Part shown: positions 1-10,725 of the stretch, one piece after another
Layout of the letters: each line of letters begins with the position of its first letter
How positions within the stretch are numbered: position 1 is the stretch's first letter
Assembly (NCBI GenBank): GCA_013339765.2
Contig: CM023449.1
Coordinates: forward strand, 109,299,849 to 109,363,848
Direction of reading: 5' to 3'
Length of the DNA: 64,000 bases
Source: Haemaphysalis longicornis
Taxonomy: Eukaryota; Arthropoda; Arachnida; Ixodida; Ixodidae
Made by a program: the position numbers and the translations under genes
The notes under the pieces: model-generated
What the model was told of the DNA's origin: nothing
Database searches by the model: none
Seen by the model: the letters and a program-made list of their open reading frames with translations, nothing else

Positions 1-78
1 ACAACCTCGGGAAGCCGCCAAGCCAGTCCAACAAGAGCCAGCCCCTGCCTGCAAGATTTACCACCCGAGTTCGGTTTG

Positions 79-933
79 ATGCCAGAAGGGCCCAAGAAAA
101 GGAACGCTGCAACCAACACCATGGTGCAAGAAACAACGTCGCCAATCGTCCTGCAGCAGCCCCGGGAACCGCCATCGTTCCGGGGAGCCCCCGCTGAAGA
201 CCCCGAAGAATGGTTGGAGAAGCTGGAGCGCGTCCGCATCTTCAACAGGTAGGACGACGAAGAAACTTTCCGGCATGTCTTCTTTTACTTAGAAGATGCT
301 GCTCGAACTTGGTTCGAGAACCATGAGAGTTTTTTGACCGACTGGACTCACTTCAAAAGGGAGTTCCTGAAGACATTCACTACCGTTGTGAGAAAAGAGC
401 GAGCTGCGCTTTTGCTTGAAACTCGGACACAACACCCCAACGAAGGGGTCGTGATCTTCGTTGAGGAGATGAAGCAATTATTTCGCCGCGCGAACCCCGA
501 AATGACGGAAGAAAAGAAGTTACGCTTCTTGATGCGCGGTGTGAAGGAGGAGCTGTTTGCTGGACTTGTCCGCAACCCGCCCAAAACCATCGCTGAATTC
601 GTGACCGAAGCCAGCACGATTGAGAAGGCTCTCGAAATGCGTGCTAAGCAGTATGACCGGAACTTTGTTGGCGCGGCCAGTGCGAACTACATCGACAACA
701 TGCGGATTCCGGCTGATAGCCTACGCGAGACCATCCGCGCAGTAGTGAGAGAGGAGCTGCGGAAACTTTTCCCGACGACGCCGCAACCCCAAGTCGCTTG
801 CCTAACTGACGTGATCCGGGAAGAAGTTCAAAACGTTTTGGGAACTTCTGTGGCATCCGAAGTACACTGCGAGCCTCAAGCTATGACGTACCCCGGCTGT
901 TCACCGACCCCGCCCTGCTCCAACACGTCGTAA
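79..933 (+). pseudogene. gypsy Gag (capsid region), one in-frame stop
   Basis: Gag would form the particle that packages the retrotransposon RNA. The frame opens at ATG 79 or ATG 121, runs to an in-frame TAG at 250-252, and continues in the same frame from there to TAA at 931-933. The part after the stop is the typical Retrotrans_gag layout: a helical, charged region with a W-F-E-N-H motif near 312-326, then an arginine- and glutamate-rich capsid-like stretch (about residues 85-200 from 79). The stop follows an 'IFNR' segment and removes a full-length product unless read through. After 933 the reading moves to another frame for the nucleocapsid part. The choice between 79 and 121 is open, since both are in frame. 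Confidence 0.75.
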
Positions 934-1330
934 AGGAGGCACGTCGTCCAGAGGCCCCGCCCTACCGCCCCCCCCCCATTGTCGCCCGCCCGCCCCCCGG
1001 TAGTAAAAACCCCAGACGCCGAGGAAGACTGACGTATGGCGAACACCGGATAATCGTCCTCTGTGCTACCACTGCGGAGAGGCCGACCACATCTACCGTC
1101 GCTGCCCATACAAGAGACTCGGACTACGTGGTTTCTCCGTCGACGCACCACGCCCCCGCCCCGGGGCCAGCCCCTCTGAGATTGAAGAATACCTGCCCAA
1201 CACCAGCCGTGGACCAGCCCGTTTCAACCGTTCGCCGTCGCCCTACCCGTCCCAAGTCGCCGGACCGCCGTAGCAGTGCTGACTTCGCACGTGGAAGGTC
1301 TCCCAGCCCACGCGGGGGAAACTAAAGGCG
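934..1330 (+). pseudogene. gypsy nucleocapsid region with CCHC zinc knuckle
   Basis: After the Gag frame ends, a proline- and arginine-rich segment follows. A CX2CX4HX4C zinc knuckle (CYHCGEADHIYRRC) is encoded at about 1062-1103 in a shifted frame. Such knuckles bind retrotransposon RNA. The rest, to about 1330, is low-complexity Pro/Arg/Ser sequence typical of Gag tails. Homopolymers of C at 969-976 and nearby could explain the frame changes, either as real decay or as sequencing error. Confidence 0.7.
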
Positions 1331-1559
1331 GCAACTTCTGGAGGTAAAGTTGCTCTACGGCGAAAAACTGGAAACCCTCCAACGACGCAAGGACGCGCTG
1401 AAGACAGTGATTCACGACATGCCCTCATCCCGACGACCCGACCTAACCCTGACGAGACTCCCGAACACGACGACAGCTACACGGCGCGACGCGTACCCGA
1501 CCTGACCGAGACGTCCGTTGAGAAGACGACGACGACGATGCCAGTGCCCGCCCATCAAC

Positions 1560-1900
1560 ACTACAAGCAGAGATACGACCCCCGACGAACCCGGAACTCG
1601 AGGAAGACTGCATCTGACGTAAAGGGTGTCCATCGACGGCTTTGACGTAGTCGCCCTCGTGACACGGGAGCTGACTATTCGGTAATGAGCGGACCATTTG
1701 CGTCTAAACTGAAGAAAGTTATGACCAGATGGGACGGTCCGCACATACGCACAGCAGGAGGCCACCTCGTGACGCCAAGTGGAACCTGCACATCGCGCGT
1801 CACCATAGACGGCACAACTACCCTGCGGCGTTCGTCGTTTGCCTAACTGCTCCCGCGACGTGATTCTCGGAAGGGACTTTTTGACGGACAACGGGCGCAA
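1560..1900 (+). pseudogene. gypsy aspartic protease, frameshifted
   Basis: The retropepsin active site DTGADYSVMS is encoded at 1661-1690. The second family signature, ILGRDFL, lies at about 1864-1884, at the spacing expected for a retropepsin of about 100 residues. At least two frame changes are needed to read through. The N-terminal strand just before DTG is also broken. The domain would cleave Gag-Pol. This copy is not translatable as it stands. Confidence 0.75.
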
Positions 1901-1977
1901 AAATTGATCTGCAGCCCAAGTCGATAACATTTTCCTCCGATCACTCCACGACGCCGCAGCCGAACCCCGATCACCGT

Positions 1978-1998
1978 GCATATCCAGAAATCTGGGAC
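1978..1998 (+). repeat. Left arm of a 21-bp perfect inverted repeat bounding ~21.9 kb
   Basis: This 21-base word is the exact reverse complement of 23884-23904. Weaker inverted similarity seems to continue about 40 bases inward (to about 2040, matching about 23840-23883). Outside the arms, gypsy linker sequence lies on both sides in the same orientation. Confidence 0.7.
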
Positions 1999-2040
1999 AC
2001 GAAGCAAGGACGCCCCTGGTGGCCACGACGCGAAGCACGC

Positions 2041-2455
2041 GCGTTTTCAATGGGAAGAGGCTGTTTTTTGAATTTATCTAAAAATACAGGGCATAAATTG
2101 CATTTGTGAGAACGGGGAACGCTCCCAGGAATTACTGCGAACATTTTAAAGGCCACAGCACGTTTGCGCACGCAGCATTAGTTGTTCCCACAGCGAATGA
2201 AGTTTAAACAATGGGAGCCTATGGAAGCAGCTAAAATTTGGGGCCACTTTCAGCCACAAAAACGCGCCTAGTGACAACACAGTGGCTGAAGTGCAAGTTG
2301 TGTTAACTGATATATCTAGAGCAGAGATTTGGCTTCCCTTGCGTGCAAACGACAAGTCATCACGCGGACGATAAAGCGTTCCAAATTGACAATTTCTGAA
2401 ACACAGTCACTGTTATCGCCTCAGCTACATAAACGCGCTCCTCCTTCAGCGCTTC
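2041..2455. other. No recognised gene
   Basis: Unassigned AT-rich sequence with no supported ORF and no obvious repeat unit. Confidence 0.5.
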
Positions 2456-2457
2456 TG

Positions 2458-2560
2458 TGTGCCGATGGCCGAGCGGTTTCGCCTCGGGCACTTCGCATTG
2501 GTTTCATTTTGCCGGGAAGGGATGTCGATTCCGGACCTCGGAGCTTTTTTTTTTTTTCTT
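2458..2560 (+). repeat. Possible tRNA-derived SINE head
   Basis: The start resembles a Pol III A box (TGGCCGAGCGG at about 2466-2476). A weak B-box-like GTCGATTCC follows at 2523-2531, then a long T run at 2546-2557. The arrangement resembles the tRNA-headed SINEs elsewhere in the window, but no second copy of its tail was found here. It does not read as a full tRNA. Confidence 0.35.
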
Positions 2561-2650
2561 TTAACTTTGGTTGTGAAAGGACGACATTTTTGGTGACAAA
2601 CGTTTGTACATCTACTGTACCTCGCTCGTTTGCTTTATAAATTTTGTCCA

Positions 2651-3684
2651 CATATCCTTTGAAAGCCTATTTTCTCTGCTTATGAGAGGTGAAAGTTCGT
2701 CGCGAAATATTTTTAGCACGGATTCAATGTTTTTTTGTGTGTGTATATCTTAAGGTAGCTGGCTCTGATTAGTTTATTAAACGTACAGCAGTTATCAACA
2801 AAAAATTTCAGGAATGGCAAAAAATATTACAAGTGACAGACGTCCCTGCGATAAATGTGCTAGGTAGCGCCATCTACGCAGTTCACGTGAAATAAAAATG
2901 CCGCAGTTGAGGAAAGTTACAAGGGCGGCGCTAAACAACAACTCGTATCATGGGGGTACGTGCGAGAGGGACGATATCTCTCCGTTGTCTGCATTTTGCC
3001 TTTAGCTTTGACCGTACGACGGAAAACTATTCCCTGATGCCTGTTGTTTCATGCCCACGTGCAGCGAAGGCGCGCATGTTTTACATCTTGGTGCTGCGAT
3101 CGCAATTTTCTTTTAGAGCAGTAAACAATCGTGACAGGTGACAATATTAGAGGGAAGTCATGGGTAAATATCCTAACCACCTCCGCTAAAGGAAAAAAAA
3201 ATTGGCCGCCACCCCGCCCTGCGAACGTGAATGTCCAGCGAAGCAGTATCAAACACCGCACATGCTGAGGGGGGGTTTTGTTTTATTTTACTTTAGAGTA
3301 ATGGTAGTGATAATCGCTTTATGGTCGCTGTGGTAGCCCGTCATTGGTTCTGCGACCATTTTCGCTACATTCTTATGCAACCGGGAAACACACGGGGGGG
3401 GAAAGGAATGTGCTCCCATTGCCGCAGGCGTGGTTAAAAACCCATTTTGCGGATTGCACTTCACACGAGAGTTACGAATGAGATCGAATGGCCCTTTCGA
3501 AAGCAGCTGCAACCTAACCTTTCCCGGGGAAACGCGTGCGAGGGTGTTTCCATTGTTCACAGGACCTTATCATCAATAATATGCGGTTTGATGCTTATTG
3601 AAACGAATTTTAAACCACCCGCCCATCTTTTTAAAATTACTTGGTACGTCCATGTACCCCTCTCCAAATCCGAACTGCTTCGGG
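2651..3684. other. No recognised gene
   Basis: No supported coding sequence. Short T, A and G runs only. Confidence 0.5.
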
Positions 3685-3845
3685 TCGGAATGGCACAATC
3701 GCATTGGCGTCGGCTCATATGGGAAGGGACCCAGGTTCGAATCCGAACACGAGAACCTTTTTTTTTCCCAATTCACCAGCTATCATCACCCTGCCAGTGA
3801 AAGTTGGCTTTTTGCAGTGCGTTTTGGGTTTACACCATGACATTT
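3685..3845 (+). repeat. tRNA-derived SINE, family B
   Basis: A B box (GGTTCGAATCC) lies at 3733-3743, preceded by a degenerate tRNA-like head and followed by a T-rich stretch. The tail word GGCTTTTTGCAGTGCGTTTT (about 3807-3826) recurs in near-identical form at about 61740-61760 behind the same kind of head. That makes it one dispersed family with copies here, at 8765-8875 (minus, head only) and at 61595-61775. Confidence 0.6.
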
Positions 3846-3849
3846 TCCC

Positions 3850-6200
3850 ACCAACAGAAGTATACAGCTTCGTTGTAAAAAGCCCGAAGGTTCGTCGAGG
3901 AAGGACCAGACTTGCCGTGGGAGCTTGTTGGAGGTAAGCCTTTCGCAGGGATTAGATTTATTTTCAATTATGGATGCCCTGTAGCTAGTTTTGCCTGCTC
4001 TGGCTATTTTTTTTATGTAGCAGTTACGGTAACTTCGCGTTTCGTGCATTTGCTTTTTCCCCCCCTTTCCCCTTTTTTTTCAGACACATGCGTGAAAGCT
4101 TGTTCGGCAGCGTGCGACGTATCGTTGTCTGCGGATCGTCCTGGTTCCCCCGTGTCAAGTGTTGCGCCCACGCACACCAGACTAATCGAATTAGCAGTTA
4201 TCAAGCCGCTGGCGGTTTGTGCATACTAAAGGGTTTAGTCATACGGGGGGCCCGGATTCTGTAAACTGGCGGCGGTCTTTGGGAATGACGGGGTTTTGGC
4301 GTTAGAAATGCGTGTTTTCCTTGGTTCGGCAGTCCTGTTATCGTAGACAGCCGAAAAAAATAGGGGCCCGCTCCTGACGAGAAGCAAAACGACAGCTCGA
4401 AGCGACGCGACACTGGGCGCAAAAAAAAAAGAAAATGAAAAAGAGAGCCATTTTGACAAGAAGGAAACGACAAGGAACGCGACGGTGGCCTTCGAGTCAC
4501 TGTTATTTGCCTTTGAAAATATACCTAAAAAATTTCGTCTTTTATTGCGGAGCTTCTAGGTGCTTTTATCTACTTTGCGTGAAAACTGAAGCTACTCAAT
4601 TTTCGTCGGTAGACGGAAATATCGCAATCCTAAACGCCATCGGCATGCTTTCTGCTAGCGCGCGAGAATTGAAAAGCAGGCGCTGGCTGTTTAACGAAGA
4701 GCCATTATAGCTGTGCTTGAACCATGATCATCTTGTCCAAACATACTTTAGTGACAATGTATAATTGATCATTTCCTGAAGAAAAAACGCCCCATGCAAA
4801 GACAGAAAGCGCCAAACTGTTACATGGTCCCCCCCCCCCCCCTCCAACTTTGATCTCAGCATATAAATGACAATTATTCACATGTTTAGTAACAGGTAGT
4901 GCGGACAGGATGCAAAAAAAAAAACTTTTTTTTGTGTGTTTCAAGTAAGCTCAATGAATGGGCACCCGAGTTGCTTCGTCCAGCCCTGTTACAGACTTGA
5001 GTGTGGAAGTTCCCAGTAAATATGAATAAAACCCTGTAAGTACGCGTCATTTACAAGCTATTTCCTTTTTTTCTTTCTTTTCGTTTTATAAATTATAAAA
5101 GTCATTTTTCTTTCATTTTTTCAGCTGAAAGTTCCCCCTCAGGCTATGCTCCTGGTCGAAGAATATATGCATTAAAGAAGGGAAGATAGCAGTTTGTAAA
5201 CCCTGTTATTATGACATGGCTTGACATTTCATGCTTACAAACTGGTTCGATTTTCCACTTGCTATGGGAATCACATTGATTTGCAATGCGCTATGCATAG
5301 AAGGAGAAGCTAAAAAATTTTAAGGATGTGCAATGCCGTCAGGATTTCCATTAGGGCATGAACCTTCCATCTGCGGGGGAAAATAAAAAAAAAAAGCCCC
5401 TTTCCCCGCGGGGGGAACAAAGAAAATGCAGAGCTTTGGGGGGTTTGTTAACGCCGCGTAAAGTCGCGTTAGGGGGGGAGTTGGGTCGTAGTTGCGTTGG
5501 TTTTGGGTTTTGGGGGTAGAGAAGGAGAGTAAAATCGCGTTAGGGGGGGAGCAGCGTAAACCAAGGAAGGAAGGGGGAACGCAGGGGACTAAAAAGCACG
5601 AGCGACCGCTAGCCGATTTGCAGCGCCCCGCAGTAGAGGGAGGGGGGCAGTACGGGGGGGAAAGCGCCATGCGCAAGCAGCGGTCCCTTCCACGCCCCCC
5701 GCTGCACCCACGACCTTTTTTTCCCGAGACCGCGACGGGGGCGTCGGGGGTGACGAAGCGCCCGGGGTTTTGAGAGAGGGGAAAGTTGAGGCGCACCTGC
5801 TGCGGACGCGGAACTGTTGACCCCTTTTGGTCCCCAAATTTGCTATAGTCACCAAGCACCAACCAATTTTGCTATAGTCACCTTTACTGTAACCGTGTTT
5901 TTTTTTTCTTTTTCAGTGCCACTGAACGCAAGCCGAGTGTTAAGGGTTACTTGATAAAGGGTTATGATCGAAAATCTATCTATGTGTATTACGGTCCCAA
6001 ACTGTTTCAGGGGGCGGTCTTTGGAATGAGGTCGGGGATGTTAAAACCGGCGGTTGGTTCACCATTTGAGATAAATGGCTAAGGCTGGGTTTTATAAACT
6101 CAATAGGTCTTCTTCAACTATTTTTTAAATTTTCCCCCTATATTTTTCGGAACCCGGTCAAAAAAACGCAAAAAAAGTTTTAATTGAAGGCCCCAACGCC
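3850..6200. other. No recognised gene; GC-rich patch and homopolymer runs
   Basis: No coding sequence is supported. There is a C run at 4831-4842, an A run near 4915-4924 and a G/C-rich patch at about 5400-5780 with many G runs. The 180-aa minus-strand frame in that patch is proline- and serine-rich, has no domain, and follows from base composition. Confidence 0.5.
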
Positions 6201-6212
6201 GGTATCAAATTT

Positions 6213-6680
6213 AAAATTTAGCGTGCGCTGCGTCATGACAGCACAGTTGCATTGCATGCTACAGCCGCGCATCCACACCTAGCACAGTGGGCAGCTAGAT
6301 GGACTGGCGATTGCAGTCGTTTGCAAGCGTTGTTGCGCTCGAAGTCTATCATTAAAACCCACCGGTCAATCTGGCCGATTTAAGATGCCCCCACAGGAGA
6401 AGGAATTTTATAAACAACGCCAACTGCGCATTCGGCGAATTCGCTGACATGTTTTACGCCGAAAGGGCCATAGGACGTTTTGGTGGTTTCCTTCAGCGAA
6501 TTTACTTTTTTGAACATCGCCTTTAGTTTCGAAGGCGCAGAACATACCGCGTAAATATTGTGCCTGCCTGCCACTTTTTCAGTATGTAAAAACTCTGTGC
6601 GCGTACGAGAGCACTTCGAGGGCTTTTTTATCTAGTTTCGCTTTTTACTTTGGTCATGAATTTTTCTGGGGCATTTTTCG
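6213..6680 (-). pseudogene. Penelope-like element fragment with GIY-YIG endonuclease remnant
   Basis: Read on the minus strand, a linker containing LAGRHNIY-like sequence and SAPSKL is followed by VVYKIPSPVG, the entry to a GIY-YIG nuclease domain (about 6405-6440). Remnants resembling IGQ..R....DR and a His/Cys-rich segment follow down to about 6240. This is the C-terminal layout of Penelope-like retroelements, whose RT is followed by a GIY-YIG endonuclease. No RT is present in this copy. Several frame breaks exist. The fragment is the left arm of an inverted pair with 6752-6992. Confidence 0.6.
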
Positions 6681-6751
6681 TGAAGTTTGAGCTTTCAAGC
6701 TGAGCGCCTTAAGTCCAGCGGATACACGAAGCAGGTGGTGGTTTCCGCGGC

Positions 6752-6992
6752 TAAAAGTGCCTCAGAATAATTCATGACCAACCGAAAGGAAAAGCGAAAC
6801 TACACAAAAAAATCCCTCGTACCGCTCCCGTACGTGCACAGAGTTTCGCACAAACTGAAAAAATTGGCAGGCAGGCACAATATTTACGTGGATGTTCTGG
6901 CCTTCGAAACTAAAGGCGATGTGCGTATGATTTGTCTGTCGCACTGTTCCTGTCATTCGTCCAAGGATGCAGCGCACGCTAAATTTCAATTA
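6752..6992 (+). pseudogene. Penelope-like fragment, inverted partner arm
   Basis: On the plus strand this encodes PYVHRVSHKLKKLAGRHNIY, the same linker as the minus-strand copy at 6213-6680. The nucleotide match runs in inverted orientation for well over 130 bases. The outermost ends also match (about 6213-6235 against 6968-6992), while the GIY-YIG part present in the left arm is missing here. It is therefore an inverted copy with an internal deletion. The spacer is about 70 bases. Confidence 0.6.
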
Positions 6993-7374
6993 CAGGCCAT
7001 ACCAACTACCCCTACACAAGCCTTTGTTGGCTTCAACGCTGCTGTCATGCATTTCAATCGCATTTTTTTTTTTATTCTGAATGTTATTTTCCAGTGTCGA
7101 TAGTAAAGCTAACATGCCGCAGTCCGAGGGGATTATAATTAAATTTAGCTGAACGGGAAGTGGCAAACATCCACGTGGCACAGCCCTCACACCTAACAGT
7201 CAGGAGGAATCAGTTTTTAAAAACCCCCCAGCCCCCTACCCCCCAGAAACGCCTTTGTTAAGCAGCGTCGGTCGCAACAGGGTCCGGCCCTTATCATTCT
7301 CAACCGGGGCCGGAATCATTCATCTTTCCCACTCCGGCGCAGGCCCATCCTTCTTTTTAACGCCTACTACGGCG
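6993..7374. other. No recognised gene
   Basis: Unassigned sequence with short homopolymer runs (T run near 7063-7071). Confidence 0.45.
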
Positions 7375-7565
7375 GAAGCTTTAAGTGCCCCATTCTGCGA
7401 AAAAGTGCCATTGTCGTTGTTCGGTACAGAAAAGGGCCGCCGCTGTAAAGAGTAAATAAATAAAAAACACTTATCTTCCCATGGGATTTAAAACCCGCGC
7501 CGCAGAAAAGCGCGTTACCAACCACGCTATCTCCGCAGTTTGCCAGCGGTGGAACAAAACTTGTT
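7375..7565 (-). repeat. tRNA-derived SINE, family C
   Basis: Read on the minus strand, a tRNA-like head (A-box-like TAGCGTGGTTGG, B-box-like GCGGGTTTTAAATCCC) is followed by a tail containing CTCTTTACAGCGGCGGCC, a short AAC-rich segment and AATGGGGCACTT. The same tail order occurs at 17600-17805, also on the minus strand. Two copies with the same head-tail order support a SINE family. Confidence 0.55.
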
Positions 7566-7979
7566 AATCCTTTCTCCATGGCACATACCCGCTTGGGGTA
7601 TTGGCCAGGAATCGAGAGCTTTGAGGGGCTTATGTGCCCACTTCACAAAATTTAAAAAATTTAAAAAAAAATTGGCTGACGATTACGATACTCCCTAATG
7701 GGAAATTGAGCGCATCTGTTTAGCTGGTTCGACTTTCCAAAATATGTTGAGGCAAATAATTTCGGACAGACGTATATGTATGGTTACAGACCACTTTTAT
7801 TCTTCACATATTACTTTTTCTTCGCGGTGCGACTGCCACGCTAACCCGGGAACATCGCGGGGGGCCAGCGAGTGGGTGGGTCCACAGCCGCGCCGCAGCC
7901 CACCTCCTGGGATGCAGCGCTTTTTTTTCCACTTTGGTATCGGTGGACGTCTACGCATTAGTGATCGCGTCATCGGCGA

Positions 7980-8245
7980 ACACACAACGGCACGCGCTAC
8001 AGCTTTCCTCTCTCCGGTGTTCTTTTTTCTTTCGACACACGGCGGCTCGCGGCGAACACACAAACGGCCCCCCGCTACAGTTTTCCCTTTATCTGCAGTG
8101 TCTTCTTTTATGTCGACACACGGTAGCTCGCGTTTCCGCTTGCCTCGCTTCGGTGTCCTCTTCGTTCTCTCCACACGCGGCGGCTCGCGCCACCGGTTTC
8201 TCTTCGGTGTCCTCTTCATTCTCTCGGTTACACAGACGCCAACGC
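7980..8245. repeat. Minisatellite-like tandem repeat, ~4 diverged units
   Basis: A core of about 40 bases (GGTGTCCTCTTC...CACACGGCGGCTCGCG type) starts near 8015, 8095, 8151 and 8205, so the spacing is about 80, 56 and 54. The last unit is partial and runs into a short (ACGCC)n-like patch at 8233-8262. Long frames on both strands here are products of the repeat. Confidence 0.6.
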
Positions 8246-8764
8246 CAACGCCGACGCCTACGCTCCCAAAACCCCCGGAAGCGGACGCATAAGAGCTGCG
8301 CTCTAAAATGGAATTGAACGGCAAAAGTTGTAACATAGTGTGGCCGCGTGACACCTGAACGTGATGGCACGTGAATAAACAGGTGCACACCAGCCCCCAG
8401 AACCCTGATTCCCGGAAAGCTGTGGCGGGCACCAAGCAGCTTGCTGACGTAAGCAGTGAATACAACAATGGATAATGGTAACGCTAATAATGAACAGAAA
8501 TTTCCCCGATATATTGGTTCGGAACGTGTCGAGGCAGGCACTCCGCATTTAGCGCGTGTACGATAACCAGAAGCTGAAGCAAGAGCAGCTGCGGGCGATC
8601 TGACATCGCCTTCACTTTTTAAACGGGGAGCTGTTTAAGCTTGCAATGAGTTCCATCCGTGCCTGGCGTCGCTAAAAACTCGGTGCAGCAAAGTGGAGAG
8701 GAGGAAATTTCTAGGCCAAGAAGTGTGAGGGAAAATTGCGAGGAGGAAAGGGAGCAGAGGACTG

Positions 8765-8875
8765 CGCGCCTCAAAAAAAAAACCGTTTCCCCCCGGTCGG
8801 AATAAAACCTGGGTCCCTGGCTTCATAAAACCCGGGCGTCTATCCGATTTCGCTATCATCGCTTTCTTGGCGCTC
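8765..8875 (-). repeat. tRNA-derived SINE, family B, head fragment
   Basis: On the minus strand, a head containing CGGATAGACG, then GACCCAGGTTTTATTCCGACC, then a T run, matches the head order of the 61595 and 3685 copies. The tail is absent or too diverged to see. Confidence 0.45.
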
Positions 8876-9117
8876 AGCATTTCCCTTTTTTGGGTTTGTA
8901 GAGTGGGCGTTGGCTTTGAACTTTGGCTGAGTTAAAGTGAATGGGCAGACCTAAGAAAAGCGAAGTTAAAGCTAGTGTAACCACCAGCTCCGCTGTTTCC
9001 TCAGTTTTGCATCTCGATCGCGGAGGTGGCCAAATTTTTTTATCATAATCTTTTTTCAATGGCAAATGTAATATCGCGGGGCAAAAAAAACGTTTCCCAA
9101 AAAAATATTGCATGATT

Positions 9118-9360
9118 GATTGATTGATTGATTTTTTAGGGTTTAACGCGCCGACGCAACGCAGGCGATGAGGCGCGGTAGTGGAGGGCTCCGGATTAAT
9201 TTTGACCCCCCGGGGACCTTTAACGTGCGCCGAAATCTCGAACACACTGGCGTTTTTGCTTTTCGCCTCCATCAAAAAAGGCTGCCGCTGCGGCCGGGAA
9301 TCGAACCCGCGACCTGGTGCTCAGCAGCACAACGCCTTACCCACTGAGCCACAGGGTGGG
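9118..9360 (-). repeat. Ruka-like tRNA-derived SINE, full length with target-site duplication
   Basis: Read on the minus strand it starts with a tRNA-like head (GTGGCTCAGTGGGTAAGGCG A box; GGTTCGATTCCC B box). The body contains GATGGAGGCGAAAAGC and TCCGGAGCCCTCCACTA, and the end is GGCGCGTTAAACCC followed by (TCAA)n. The flanks 9106-9117 and 9361-9372 match at 11 of 12 bases (tattRcatgatt), a good target-site duplication. Head, body and tail agree with the copy at 45513. Identification as the ixodid Ruka family is from recall of that family's layout. Confidence 0.8.
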
Positions 9361-9619
9361 TATTACATGATTAGAAAATGACTACAGCAGCCTCAAAATA
9401 CACGGTGAGAAATAATAAGAGCTGTGCGCAATGTTCACAGACGCACGCGCACGCTTTTTTCATCGTTGATTGAAGTATTCAGCAGGGCGGTCAGTACACC
9501 AAATCAAGGCAAATCGGCTTAGAGGGGGGCTACGTCCACTAGCACGCGCTAAAAAAAATTCAGGAAAGACATTAACATAATGAGACGGCGCAGTGGAGGA
9601 CCCAAAATGGGAAGCAGAG

Positions 9620-10130
9620 GGGGACGCCCCAAGCGCCTACAAAACTAGCCCCTTTGGACTGTAATTTTGGAAAACCTCTTGTAAAACGGCCTCCAAATTT
9701 TCCCCCTTCGGGCCCCCTTCTTACAAATTTTTTTAAAAATTTTTAAAACCCCTTCAAATGTGCTTTTAAAAGGGGGGCCCCAAATTTCAATTAAATTAAA
9801 TTTTATTTTTTTTTTTTTTAAACCCCAAAAAAAACCTTACACAATTTTGAAGCATAAAAGGGGGAAAATTTTTCCCAAAGTCGGAACCACCCCAACCCCC
9901 TTTTTTTTTTTGGATTTTTTTAAACCTTTGGGGGTTCGGGCAAACGTTGTGGTTTTCTGAAGCGGGGTCCAACCCCCGGGGGGCTTTTTTTTTAAGGGAA
10001 AAAAAAAATCCCTACAACCCCCTTGTCCCCTTCAAAATTACCACCCTTTTCCCCCTCCTCACCCCTTTTGGTGGAGGCGGGGGTTGGTTTTCTTTACTTT
10101 ACGTGACGTTAGAGGAGGTGGGGTTTTTTG
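9620..10130. other. Homopolymer-inflated, probably erroneous sequence
   Basis: Almost every base occurs in runs of three or more and no motif is readable. Likely unpolished consensus. Frames here should not be called genes. Confidence 0.65.
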
Positions 10131-10139
10131 TCAAAACCA

Positions 10140-10725
10140 GCCATGAAACCTGTAATAAATTTTCGATTTTGTTAACAATATCTCTGAAATAAATCTGAAG
10201 CTTGCATTTATGAAACCGATGGGGTATAAAACACAGACTTGAACAGCTAATACGCCTGCGCTGTCTGGGATCCGGCGCAGGTATCTCTCAGTGATAAGAT
10301 AGAAAAAATACAGAAAAGGGCGGCAAATTCGTCCTGGGACAAAATCAATGGTGGGAAAGCTGTACCGCTATGAAACAAGAATTAAATTTGGGAGCTGCTT
10401 TCATCACGTAGAAAAAAATTGCGTTTAAAAATTCTATATTTAATTTTTAATATTAAAACTAGAATCAACAAGGATACGTATTTACAGACGCATATTATTT
10501 CTTAAATCAAATTGACCCTTTCCCTTTTAAAAATTCAGGGAAAAACCGTCCCAGGGCTGGAATTTTTGCAAATTCATTTTTGTCAAAACGATACATGAGT
10601 GGAATGGGCTCTCAAATGTAAAGTGTCTGGTGTAAATGAAAACTTGATTTTTTTCGAACATGAAACCCCCCCCTTGTATAACGCCTTCGGGCGCTGAAGG
10701 TATACGTTGAATAAAGAATAGCTAA
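10140..10725 (+). pseudogene. CR1/L2-like LINE, C-terminal RT fragment and 3' end
   Basis: With frame changes, the plus strand reads the post-RT region of a non-LTR retrotransposon: LKLAFMK, then the SVWDP-type motif (CLGSGA/VWDPAQ region near 10262-10285), DKIEKIQKRAAKFVLG (about 10292-10340) and a WESCTAM segment. A short 3' end follows near 10725. It is 5' truncated, as most LINE copies are. The catalytic RT core is absent. Confidence 0.6.

Larger units (their letters stand above)
1..1977 (+). mobile_element. Ty3/gypsy LTR retrotransposon, 5' half (gag and protease), degenerate
   Basis: The stretch reads on the plus strand as a retrotransposon Gag, a CCHC zinc knuckle and an aspartic protease, in the usual gypsy order, with stops and frame changes. 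The window starts inside the leader, so the 5' LTR and primer-binding site are not visible. Coding similarity ends in the protease-to-RT linker near 1977. The next piece of the same linker is found at 23905 on the same strand, so this is probably the 5' half of the element that ends at 28222. The join is inferred; the domain identities are read from the sequence. Confidence 0.85.
6213..6992. repeat. Imperfect inverted repeat made of two Penelope-like fragments
   Basis: Left arm 6213-6680 and right arm 6752-6992 are reverse complements over their shared parts, with a deletion in the right arm. Transcribed RNA could fold into a long hairpin. Confidence 0.65.

Noticed and set aside
2458..2560. 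A functional tRNA gene
   Set aside because: A-box-like sequence is present, but the B box is weak and the sequence cannot be folded into a cloverleaf by eye; left as a possible SINE head.
5320..5862. 180-aa Pro/Ser-rich minus-strand ORF
   Set aside because: Explained by a G-rich patch with runs; no motif.
7797..8468. 223-aa Arg-rich minus-strand protein
   Set aside because: It is the translation of a diverged tandem repeat.
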